Position numbers and translations under genes: made by a program. Shown piece after piece: positions 1-8,631 of a stretch of 50,313 nt of DNA (positions are counted from its first letter, which is position 1; every line of letters starts with the position of its first letter). The notes below the pieces were generated by a model, which was given only the letters and a program-made list of their open reading frames with translations, had not been told where the DNA came from and did not search any database. The DNA comes from an uncultured Thalassotalea sp. (GTDB taxonomy: Bacteria; Pseudomonadota; Gammaproteobacteria; Enterobacterales; Alteromonadaceae): NCBI GenBank assembly GCA_938075435.1, contig CALJHL010000008.1, forward strand, positions 1-50,313, written 5' to 3'.

Positions 1-108
1 CATTGGCTAGCTGGCAGTCTAATGGTTTGTTCAATAGTCCTACTCGCCCTAGTTTATCTGTTAAATTTTCAATCTGAAAAACGAATTAAAGTCAGCGGAG
101 TATCATGA
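1..108 (+). CDS. modB: Molybdate ABC transporter permease ModB, C-terminal fragment
   Basis: Frame 1 reads HWLAGSLMVCSIVLLALVYLLNFQSEKRIKVSGVS*, a hydrophobic permease-like tail; its stop overlaps the modC start (ATGA). Confidence 0.65.
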   Translation, partial: HWLAGSLMVCSIVLLALVYLLNFQSEKRIKVSGVS

Positions 109-1190
109 ATCTAGATTTTGATGTAACGCTTAAATATGACAATTTTTCATTACAGTGTAAGCACAGTCTTAACTTACCAGGTATTACCGGTATCCTTGGC
201 CATTCTGGTTCAGGAAAAACCAGCCTGTTACGTATTATTGCCGGCTTAAACAAACAGGCTAAAGGTGAAGTAATATTTAACGGCAACGTATTGCAAAACA
301 GCGAAAAAAATAAATTTAAAAATGCCGACTTACGGCGCATTAGTTTTGTCTTTCAAGATGCCCGATTATTTCCCCACTTATCAGTACTTGGTAATTTAGA
401 GTTTGCTGCAGCGCGTTGCCAACAACCAACATTGACTGTCGAAGAAGTCATCGAGTTGACTCATATTGGCTCATTAACAAAGCAACATGTTGAGCAGTTA
501 TCCGCGGGAGAAAAGCAACGAGTAGCGATAGCCCGAGCCTTATTGGCAGAGCCGGAGTTACTGTTGTTAGACGAGCCGTTAAGCGCTTTAGATAATAAAG
601 CCCGTAGGGAAATGGTACGGTTATTACGCGACATTAATCAACGTCTCAAGCTACCAATGCTTTATGTAAGTCATAGTATTATAGAAATTCAGCAATTAGC
701 AGAGCATGTTTTGGTAATGGCGGCGGGTGACATTATTCAACATGGCCACGTTCATCAAGTGATTAATAATTTAAATAACAATATTAGCGATGAATTTAGC
801 AGTCAAACCAGTTTAACTTTACAAATTAAACAACATCTGGTAAATTTTGGTTTAACTCAACTTGACTTCCCCGGTTCTAATTCCGCAATAGTAAAGCTGT
901 ATAGCAACTTGCAAAACCAGCCCTTAAATACCCTATTGCGGTGTTACATTTTAGCGGGCGATATTAGCATTACCCGCAACAAACCTGAACTAACCTCAAT
1001 AATGAATACACTTACTGGTAATATCACAGAAATCGATCGATTAAGTAAAAATTCAGCTCTAATTAAAGTCGATGTTTTACAACAACTATTTAGTGTTAAT
1101 ATCAGCCGTTACTCGGTCGAACACCTGCGTTTACAAGTTGGTGAACAGGTGTGTATTCAATTTAAAGCGAACGCAATCCGCTGTTATTAA
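105..1190 (+). CDS. modC: Molybdenum ABC transporter ATP-binding protein ModC
   Basis: Walker A GHSGSGKTS, signature LSAGEKQRVAIARAL, Walker B LLLLDEPLSALD, C-terminal TOBE-like domain. Confidence 0.9.
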   Translation: MNLDFDVTLKYDNFSLQCKHSLNLPGITGILGHSGSGKTSLLRIIAGLNKQAKGEVIFNGNVLQNSEKNKFKNADLRRISFVFQDARLFPHLSVLGNLEFAAARCQQPTLTVEEVIELTHIGSLTKQHVEQLSAGEKQRVAIARALLAEPELLLLDEPLSALDNKARREMVRLLRDINQRLKLPMLYVSHSIIEIQQLAEHVLVMAAGDIIQHGHVHQVINNLNNNISDEFSSQTSLTLQIKQHLVNFGLTQLDFPGSNSAIVKLYSNLQNQPLNTLLRCYILAGDISITRNKPELTSIMNTLTGNITEIDRLSKNSALIKVDVLQQLFSVNISRYSVEHLRLQVGEQVCIQFKANAIRCY

Positions 1191-1212
1191 TATTAAATAA
1201 AAAGAGACTCAT

Positions 1213-1977
1213 ATGCTCAGTGCCAATGAACAACTCCGTTACTCAAGACAATTGTTAATAAAAGGCTTTACTGAAACCCAACAATTGGCGCTAAAAAATG
1301 CAACTGTGTTAATTGTTGGGCTTGGTGGTTTAGGAAATCCTGCTGCACTTTATTTAGCCGGAGCCGGCATAGGCCGGTTAATACTCGCCGATGGCGATAA
1401 TATTGATGTCTCGAATCTACAACGACAAATTATTTTTCATACCGAGCAAGTTGGCGAAAATAAAGCAACAATTGCCGGCCAACATTTGCAACAACTTAAC
1501 CCAGAAATTGACATTGAAGTTATTGACGAAATGATCGATCAAGAGCAACTTGATTATTATCTCAATGAAGTAGATTTAGTGCTTGATTGCAGTGATAACT
1601 TAGCCACTCGCTATGCTATTAATGAGGCTTGTGTTAGCCACAAAACGCCATTAATCACTGGCGCGGCAATACGCTTTGAAGGGCAATTGTTGGTTATTGA
1701 TCCTCGCCAAGAAACGTCTGCCTGCTATCAGTGTTTTTACCCTAAAACTAAAGGTGAGCCAGCATTAAATTGTGAGACTGCTGGAGTGATGGGGCCAATT
1801 CTAGGGGTGATTGGCAGTATGCAGGCATTAGAGGCAATTAAATTGCTAACTAATAAAACAACCAGCATCAACAAAATAAAAATGTTTGATGGCTTAGCAG
1901 GTCAATGGCAAGAATTTAATCTGATTAAGCGAGCTGAATGCATCTGTAGTGATACCAATTTGACTAAATTGGTGTAG
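1213..1977 (+). CDS. moeB: HesA/MoeB/ThiF family adenylyltransferase (molybdopterin-synthase adenylyltransferase)
   Basis: RYSRQLLIKGF, GLGGLGNPAALYLAGAGIG, DNIDVSNLQRQIIF, zinc Cys CYQCFYP...CIC; directly downstream of modC. Confidence 0.9.
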   Translation: MLSANEQLRYSRQLLIKGFTETQQLALKNATVLIVGLGGLGNPAALYLAGAGIGRLILADGDNIDVSNLQRQIIFHTEQVGENKATIAGQHLQQLNPEIDIEVIDEMIDQEQLDYYLNEVDLVLDCSDNLATRYAINEACVSHKTPLITGAAIRFEGQLLVIDPRQETSACYQCFYPKTKGEPALNCETAGVMGPILGVIGSMQALEAIKLLTNKTTSINKIKMFDGLAGQWQEFNLIKRAECICSDTNLTKLV

Positions 1978-1989
1978 CACCTAAACATC

Positions 1990-2025
1990 ACAAAAGCCTT
2001 GCAGATAATAACGTTAGGCTTTTGT
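1990..2025 (+). terminator. Predicted intrinsic terminator after moeB
   Basis: Inverted repeat ACAAAAGCCT...AGGCTTTTGT. Confidence 0.5.
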
Positions 2026-2075
2026 GGTTGTAGTTGAGGTAATAATAATTAAAAATTGAATGCTGGCGATTAAGT

Positions 2076-2249
2076 TTACTTGAATAATCCCGAACTTCGA
2101 TCTGTCATGGCTTCGCGCCAGCCACCCAGCCATTCAGATTTGGCGTCAAGATTTTGATATGGGCAATTTTCTTTTTGTTTACCGCTTAAGCCTGCTTGGT
2201 ATCCGTTTGAATGTGCTCTTCCTAATGGATCTCGTTTTTGTCTCTTCAT
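2076..2249 (-). CDS. rmf: Ribosome modulation factor (hibernation factor), 57 aa
   Basis: Minus strand reads MKRQKRDPLGRAHSNGYQAGLSGKQKENCPYQNLDAKSEWLGGWREAMTDRSSGLFK*; matches the RMF pattern. Not in the supplied ORF track because it is short. Confidence 0.9.
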   Translation of the reverse strand: MKRQKRDPLGRAHSNGYQAGLSGKQKENCPYQNLDAKSEWLGGWREAMTDRSSGLFK

Positions 2250-2621
2250 AAATGAATCCTCTAATCATATTAAATAAAGTCAAACAACTTTAACTTAGAT
2301 GGCTGCATAAAACTCAAAGCAACAATTAATTTAAGATCAATATAGAGGAGGATGCAATCACTTTTTTTATTGGTAAGGGAAAATTAACAATAAAAATATC
2401 GTGTAAATTTATTTGCAAAAATTTTCAAATCGTCTACTTTAATGCAAATAACGATTGTTCAAAAAACAACCGCATTTTTATTATAATAAAAACATAATGT
2501 TAATAAAACTAAAAAAATTAATACATATTTCAAAGCCTAAAGCCTGTAAAATAATTAATCATTTATCTATATCAATAAGCTAAATTTTAATCTAAAAAAA
2601 CATTACTAGAAAAATCTAGAT

Positions 2622-2834
2622 TTAATCCTTTAGTAATGGCATTAACATCTCTTCAAGTCCATTAAGTTTAACTTCGTAAATTAATGCTAATTGCTCGCCT
2701 AGTTTACCTTGAGGAAAGCCCTTGCTATGAAACCAAACTAAATAAGGCTCAGGTAAAAACAATAGTTTTCTTCCAGCATACTTACCAAAAGGCATAATTT
2801 GATTTATTGCCAATATTAATTGTTGTTTATCCAT
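2622..2834 (-). CDS. DUF3820 family protein
   Basis: MPFGKYAGRKLLFLPEPYLVWFHSKGFPQGKLGEQL is characteristic of DUF3820. Confidence 0.8.
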   Translation of the reverse strand: MDKQQLILAINQIMPFGKYAGRKLLFLPEPYLVWFHSKGFPQGKLGEQLALIYEVKLNGLEEMLMPLLKD

Positions 2835-2948
2835 ATTTCAGTGTTCTTAAAGTTATATTTTTTAATAATCCCATACTTTAGCAATAATGTTTATACTTAC
2901 CAGTAAGCGCATTATCGCTTCCATACATTAATGTTAAGTAGCCAATAA

Positions 2949-3491
2949 ATGAAGACAAATGATTTACAACAAGCAACTTTTGCAGGAGGTTGCTTTTGGT
3001 GTATCGAAGCGCCCTTGCAACGACTTAAGGGCGTCGGAAAAGTAATTTCCGGCTACATGGGTGGTAGTATTAATAATCCAAGTTACCAACAAATTTGTAG
3101 CGGCATGAGCGGTCATGCAGAAGTCGTACAATTAAACTTTGATGCTGACGTAATAAGCTACCGAGAACTATTACAGATCTTTTTTAGCTTGCACGATCCT
3201 ACCCAATTAAACCGCCAGGGTAATGACTGTGGTAGCCAATACCGTTCCGCCATATTTTATCATGATCAACAACAGCAGCAATTAGCCGAGCAGGCTATTG
3301 CAACCCTGAATAATGCAAAAATTTGGCCAAATCCAATAGTAACTAGCTTAGAAGCATTGCAACCGCTGTTTATTGCCGAACAACACCATCAAAACTTTTA
3401 CGACAATAACCCTAACCAACCCTATTGCCAGATAATGATCGAACCCAAACTTTTGAAATTACAGCAATTATTCCCAGATAAGTTGCTCTAG
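2949..3491 (+). CDS. msrA: Peptide-methionine (S)-S-oxide reductase MsrA
   Basis: Catalytic GCFWC, GYMGG, GHAEVVQ, HDPTQLNRQGNDCGSQYRS. Confidence 0.93.
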   Translation: MKTNDLQQATFAGGCFWCIEAPLQRLKGVGKVISGYMGGSINNPSYQQICSGMSGHAEVVQLNFDADVISYRELLQIFFSLHDPTQLNRQGNDCGSQYRSAIFYHDQQQQQLAEQAIATLNNAKIWPNPIVTSLEALQPLFIAEQHHQNFYDNNPNQPYCQIMIEPKLLKLQQLFPDKLL

Positions 3492-3568
3492 CCTGAAACA
3501 ACAAATGATCTCTTGCCCCTATCGGCACCTAACGACTATAGCAATTTGATGAATCAATGAACTTGGTA

Positions 3569-4417
3569 TTAATACATTAAATTGTAAAGCTTGCGACGAT
3601 ACTTTGAGACTAAAGGGTCACCCGTTGGTAGTGCAGCTAAAATATCTAACAGTAATTTTTTGCTCTCACTGTCAGCGCCATCTTTAAGTAACAAGCCATA
3701 CAATAATTGCAAAGCTTCTTCTTGGCGACTTACTTGACTGTATTGCACCGCAAGGATGCGTGCTAACTCGATATTGTCAGCATCGTTACTCAGCTGCTGC
3801 TCTAAAGCTTGAATTTCAGGAGAATTGGCAGCTTGTTGAGCTAATTCTAACTTCGCTATTAGTGATTGATAATAACTATCTTGATCAACCATTAAAATAG
3901 TCGTTAATAACTGTGCTGCTTCATTACTTTTTCCTAATAATAAAAAGGCATCACTTAACGCAAGTTTAATGTCAGCGCGTTCATTGTCCAGTTGATAAGC
4001 TTGTTGTAAACAAACCAAAGCCTCGCTAGCATTGCCTTCATCCAATAACTTCAATCCAGCCATTAATAGGTTGTCTTGCTCTTTCGGTAAATGCTTATTT
4101 AAAAAATCACTAATGCTGCTATCTGTTTGCGGGCCCGTTAGCCCATCTATTGGTTGACCATCTTTTACCAATACCGCAGTAGGTAAACTTTGAATTCCGA
4201 ATTGTTGGGCAATGGCTTGCTGACTTTGGCAATCTACCAAGGCCAAAGTAATCGTTTGACCTTGTGATTTAACAGCAAAGGATAGTTTATCTCGTAATTG
4301 CGCACTTTCCGGAACTTGTTCAGCCCAAAAGGCTACCAGTACCAGCTTAGTTTTAGATTGTTCAACGATCACCTGTTGAAAATTTTCTGGGGTGATATTA
4401 ACGATATTTTCTGACAT
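3569..4417 (-). CDS. Thioredoxin-fold/TPR protein (CnoX/YbbN-like)
   Basis: N-terminal thioredoxin fold without CxxC (FWAEQVPES), followed by TPR-like region LLDEGNASEALVCLQQAYQLD. Confidence 0.8.
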   Translation of the reverse strand: MSENIVNITPENFQQVIVEQSKTKLVLVAFWAEQVPESAQLRDKLSFAVKSQGQTITLALVDCQSQQAIAQQFGIQSLPTAVLVKDGQPIDGLTGPQTDSSISDFLNKHLPKEQDNLLMAGLKLLDEGNASEALVCLQQAYQLDNERADIKLALSDAFLLLGKSNEAAQLLTTILMVDQDSYYQSLIAKLELAQQAANSPEIQALEQQLSNDADNIELARILAVQYSQVSRQEEALQLLYGLLLKDGADSESKKLLLDILAALPTGDPLVSKYRRKLYNLMY

Positions 4418-4586
4418 CTAAAGGGTCCTGTTCAGATTATTATCAGCAAAAAGGCTACTTTTTAGTGATAAAATAATTTTGATTTTTGCAATAAGTTATC
4501 ACTTTATATAGGGGCAATACTTGGCTAATACAAGGGACTAGCGACTAACAATTCGATAAAAAGCGGCAATATAAATGACTATAGTA

Positions 4587-4703
4587 CTAATTAATATTCC
4601 GACCGTGACCAATTGCATTAGTCGCATCAATAACAATAATTAAGGCTCTATTAGCGTTATAGCTAGGTAAAATCGACCAACCTGAGGGATGACCGTAACC
4701 TCA
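4587..4703 (-). pseudogene. Possible remnant of a LURP-one-like gene C-terminus
   Basis: Minus strand encodes GYGHPSGWSILPSYNANRALIIVIDATNAIGHGRNIN*, resembling the C-terminus MLSLIIVIDAIHHGRDND* of the intact gene at 7108-7611. Confidence 0.3.
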
Positions 4704-4820
4704 GAGGATAAAGAAAATTTATAAAGTGATTCTAACAGTTCACTATAGGCGGTAAGCAGAACTAACGACAGCAACGATGAGCGACAAGTCGATGTTCAGA
4801 AAGCAAACTGCTGTGGTAAA

Positions 4821-4845
4821 CTGATACCAATCAGTAGCTTTTTTA
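4821..4845 (+). terminator. Possible small stem-loop with T-run
   Basis: ACTGAT-acca-ATCAGT followed by agcTTTTTT. Confidence 0.3.
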
Positions 4846-5014
4846 CAGAGTAGCGGGCGAGTAGATAAGAATTGTTGAACATGAACACTGTTTTAAAAAA
4901 AGTAAAGTGATCCAATTGTCTGATAAACGCGTTTATTACTATAAAATTATATATTTTGATTTCGGGCTTTGCCGTTGATTTAGGTAAAGACGATAATATT
5001 AAGGATAATCGCTC

Positions 5015-5551
5015 ATGCCACTCACCTTGTACAGTTTATTGTTATGCTTAATTTTTATCGTGCCGGCGGCTGGTGCAGCGGGGCTCAACGCAGAAAAAGA
5101 GGTCGATTTTAAGCGTTTTACTGGCACCTGGTATGAACTAGCGACAAAGCCGAGCTGGGTGCAACGGGATTGTGTTGCTACGGAATCAATCTATACCCAG
5201 CTAGATTCGGGTAAACTCAAGGTTGAAAACCGTTGTCGTGACGAGAATTTTGACGGCGACTGGCAGGGCATTCAAGCACAAGCCTGGTCCGATCCGGACA
5301 GCAATGAACAAGGCCGACTTAAGCTTCAACTGTTCTGGCCGTTTAAAGCAGATTTGTGGATATTGAAAATAAGTGAAGATTACCAGACGGCCATTATTGG
5401 TACACCATCATTGAGTAATGTCTGGATACTTTCCCGTACCCGTCAGCTTCCTGACGATAAATATACAGAGCTAATAAAATTTGTGTCGGCAACGGGTTTT
5501 GACATCAAACTGCTGGAAAAGACTAAACAGCCGGTAATAATACCAATTTGA
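5015..5551 (+). CDS. Lipocalin family protein (Blc-like)
   Basis: VDFKRFTGTWYELATKPSWVQRDC, lipocalin GxW motif; N-terminal signal peptide. Confidence 0.85.
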   Translation: MPLTLYSLLLCLIFIVPAAGAAGLNAEKEVDFKRFTGTWYELATKPSWVQRDCVATESIYTQLDSGKLKVENRCRDENFDGDWQGIQAQAWSDPDSNEQGRLKLQLFWPFKADLWILKISEDYQTAIIGTPSLSNVWILSRTRQLPDDKYTELIKFVSATGFDIKLLEKTKQPVIIPI

Positions 5552-5922
5552 TTAAATTTATTTCCACCTCAGAGCTATGTTATAGGTTCATTAACAAGCA
5601 AAATTTATTTAGATATAGTTATTCTATATTAAATGAATTTTGTAAAGGTAGTGGGACGAGAACATGCTCCCAAGGGTGAGTTTAAAAGGCTTCTATACTA
5701 GGTTATCGATTTTGACAAAGTTGGCACAGTGATGTTTTTTGAGGTGTACATATATGTGCCGTATTAGGGTAACGCAGGAGCAGTTACCGAGAATAACCAT
5801 TCTCGGCTTTATCTCCTGAGTCGCTCTACCTTCACCATCCATGGTGTCGTCTGCAATCCATTCCTTGTCTACAAGCTTGTTAATTTCTCACTAAGTGGGA
5901 AATTAATTAATCAAATTGGTAT
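5540..5922. repeat. MITE-like interspersed repeat, copy 1
   Basis: Terminal inverted repeats ATACCAATTTGATTAA / TTAATCAAATTGGTAT; near-identical to copy 2 (46964-47326) apart from a ~20 bp internal indel. Confidence 0.85.
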
Positions 5923-6083
5923 AAGCACTTCCAGTTAAAAGCCATTATCAGGTGACCTATAATAGTATCTAACTTGTTGTAGTTATTAGTGTCGCTTCCC
6001 TAATAGCGTTTTTTCTGAACGTTAAAATGGCGCGTAAGCTTTCGAAAAATGAATAATTTAAAGTGTAATCAAGAGTATTTGCA

Positions 6084-6818
6084 GTGATCAAAAAATTAAT
6101 ATTAATATTAGTGTTAATCCTTGTGTTCGGGATTTCTGCCATTGCATGGTTTATGAGTATTGAGTACCCGTTTCAGAAAAAAGTCACGCAACAAGCATTA
6201 ATATCAGACGACCAAATAGCGGTCAAGACATCGCCGTGGTTAAGCTTTATTCCGAGAAATAAAGCACCTGAAGTAGGCATCATATTTTATCCAGGAGGAA
6301 AGACTTCTCCTGAAACCTTTGCACCTATTTTGCGCGAATATGCCGAACACGGTTTATTGGCAGTGATAACGCCAATGCCGTTTAATACCGCATTTTTAGG
6401 GATTAATAATGCTGATGATGTGATAGCGTACTATCCTCGGGTCACCACTTGGTTTATTGCCGGTCATTCCTTAGGGGGAGTGGCGGCGAGTGTCTACATG
6501 AAAAAAGCCGATACGAGTAAAGTGAAAGGCTTACTGCTTTGGGCATCTTATCCAGCTACTGATATCAGTGATCTCAAGATTAAAGTTCTGTCGGTTTCGG
6601 GGTTAGAAGACAGAGGCGCTACTCCTGAAAAAATTGCCCTGCATAAAAAATTATTGCCAAGCAATACAAAATATGTCGCTATTGGCGGAGCAAATCACTG
6701 GCAATTCGGTTTCTTTCAGCCCAAAAAGGCGAGACAAAAAGAAATCATTTCGGCTAGCGAACAGCAAAATAGAGTGTTTGAAGCGACCTATCGATTCATC
6801 AATAGCATCTTACGTTAA
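6084..6818 (+). CDS. Alpha/beta hydrolase
   Basis: N-terminal signal/TM; GIIFYPGGKTSPETFAPI; nucleophile elbow AGHSLGGVAA; HWQFG near the C-terminus. Confidence 0.75.
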   Translation: MIKKLILILVLILVFGISAIAWFMSIEYPFQKKVTQQALISDDQIAVKTSPWLSFIPRNKAPEVGIIFYPGGKTSPETFAPILREYAEHGLLAVITPMPFNTAFLGINNADDVIAYYPRVTTWFIAGHSLGGVAASVYMKKADTSKVKGLLLWASYPATDISDLKIKVLSVSGLEDRGATPEKIALHKKLLPSNTKYVAIGGANHWQFGFFQPKKARQKEIISASEQQNRVFEATYRFINSILR

Positions 6819-7107
6819 ACCAAACATCGCACTGAGTTAAGGCTGCTAGGTAAGCAAATTCTAGGTTTTGTAGTATGCCGACAGATTGCTCGCTTCACTA
6901 AAAATAGATAACCGGCAAAGTCAGTCGTGTTGTATTCTCCTAACTCTTTCGACACTTTATAAATGGTATGGAGCCAGTAAAGAAGTTATTAAAAAAACTA
7001 ACGGCGTTTGATAAGCCTGAATGGCCTTTTTCAGATAGGGTTACATTATGCCCATCAGCAACAGAAAACCAAGTGATGTCTTGGTTTCCTGATACAATGA
7101 AATCAGA

Positions 7108-7611
7108 TTAATCATTATCACGACCATGATGAATTGCATCGATAACAATTATTAAGCTTAACATAACCTCGGCAAGCGTTTCGTCTAACACTTCAAGTCC
7201 ATAAGTATCACTTAATGAAAACCATTGTTTACTAACACTGGCTATAACTTGCTGATGCTCTATAAACTGGTACTCATGAGACATAAAATTACCGCTCACC
7301 GTGATCTCTCTAGCTCTCTTGCCCTGGCAATCTAGATTAACAACAAATCGACTCCTAAATATTGGCAAAAAAGTTTTAATAATTCTCGCACTTTCACCAT
7401 TTTGAAAACTTAAATCAAAGGTAGGTCGAAAAGCAAAAACCTTTTGCTTAATTTCAGCTACAACTTCACCACAGTTATTGCTTAGCTTGAATTGCTTGCC
7501 AATCGTAAAAAACTTACCATCAACAACATACACTATTTGATCTTGGGCATTTTTAATTTCAAACTTTTCGGTAATCGATAAAAACTTTTGCTTCAATTGG
7601 TATTTGCTCAT
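7108..7611 (-). CDS. LURP-one-related family protein
   Basis: YQLKQKFLSITEKFEIKNAQDQIVYVVDGKFFTIGKQFKLSN...FRPTFDL pattern of LURP-one/scramblase-like proteins. Confidence 0.7.
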   Translation of the reverse strand: MSKYQLKQKFLSITEKFEIKNAQDQIVYVVDGKFFTIGKQFKLSNNCGEVVAEIKQKVFAFRPTFDLSFQNGESARIIKTFLPIFRSRFVVNLDCQGKRAREITVSGNFMSHEYQFIEHQQVIASVSKQWFSLSDTYGLEVLDETLAEVMLSLIIVIDAIHHGRDND

Positions 7612-7847
7612 TATTTATTTCCAGTCAACTGAGTATTTAATTACTTCAATAAGCTATACCAACAATTATTCTCTATAATCATTATTAAAACAAACTTTTA
7701 ATAAACGCTTAAGCTATAATCTCTATATAGAACAATTTACTGTCTCAATCGCAAGACCTAACGGCGACTTTTGTAGCGAAGTGAACCAGCATAGTTGTCG
7801 TTATTGCGTCAATAGTAAGATCAGATCCTAGTAACTAAAAACCTTTA

Positions 7848-8207
7848 TTGGAAAAATTAATGACCGAACTTAACCAACCTTTTACTAAATTCATCGCGCA
7901 GTTAACTGAAGAAAATAAGTTATGGGCACTTCAAAATGAAGCTGGAGATTGGGTCGTTTGCGACTCTGCCGAATTTGAAGACGCAGATGTAATGCCAGTG
8001 TGGGCAGATGCCGAGACTGCAACATCATTTTGTGTTGACGAATGGCAAACCTATAGTGCAGCCGCTATTGATTTAGAAGATTTTCTCGAAGATTGGATCT
8101 CCGATCTAAACGAAGATGGCGTATTAATTGGTGTTGACTGGCAAGTAGATGCTGAAGGCATTGAACTTGATGCCATAAAATTTGCTAAGTTAGTCGTCGA
8201 TGCTTAA
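7848..8207 (+). CDS. DUF2750 domain-containing protein
   Basis: LWALQNEAGDWVVCDSAEFEDADVMPVWADAETA...CVDEWQ resembles DUF2750. Confidence 0.7.
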   Translation: MEKLMTELNQPFTKFIAQLTEENKLWALQNEAGDWVVCDSAEFEDADVMPVWADAETATSFCVDEWQTYSAAAIDLEDFLEDWISDLNEDGVLIGVDWQVDAEGIELDAIKFAKLVVDA

Positions 8208-8212
8208 TAAAC

Positions 8213-8239
8213 TTCATTGGGTATTAACTACCCAATGAA
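8213..8239 (+). terminator. Intrinsic terminator
   Basis: Perfect 11-bp stem TTCATTGGGTA-ttaac-TACCCAATGAA followed by a T-rich stretch. Confidence 0.65.
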
Positions 8240-8391
8240 AGTCTTTTACTGCAAGTGCACCTATTAAAGGACTGGTAAATCCTTTGTTGTTATTGGTAAT
8301 ACTCATTACCTAGCCAAGCTGTTCCTAGCCTTAAGCGGTTAAATAATTATAACAATTATATTGACCTGCTCGGGGAAATACCTTACGTTTA

Positions 8392-8405
8392 TGAAAGCGC
8401 TCCCA
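8392..8405 (+). promoter_or_regulatory. Candidate LacI-family operator upstream of the halogenase-like gene
   Basis: TGAAAGCGCTCCCA, 12/14 match to the palindrome TGAAAGCGCTTTCA at 14444. Confidence 0.5.
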
Positions 8406-8631
8406 CTTCATCATTAGCTTAATTACCGTGCAATTTATTTATTCATAGTGACGTTGTTAAGACCGCTCTAAATTTTCACAATTAGCATATATAAAAGTAA
8501 TTGCCATTATAGTTTTATCTGGGATTGCTGTTAATAATTAACAACTTGCTACACTTACTAGTAATCTGTTCAGTAGCAATTAGCCCGTTAAATTATCCTT
8601 TTTAAAATATTCAACTTAATAAAGAAGTCAA

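Noticed and set aside
92-340. 82-aa minus ORF over modC
   Set aside because: Antisense to conserved Walker A coding sequence; no independent support.
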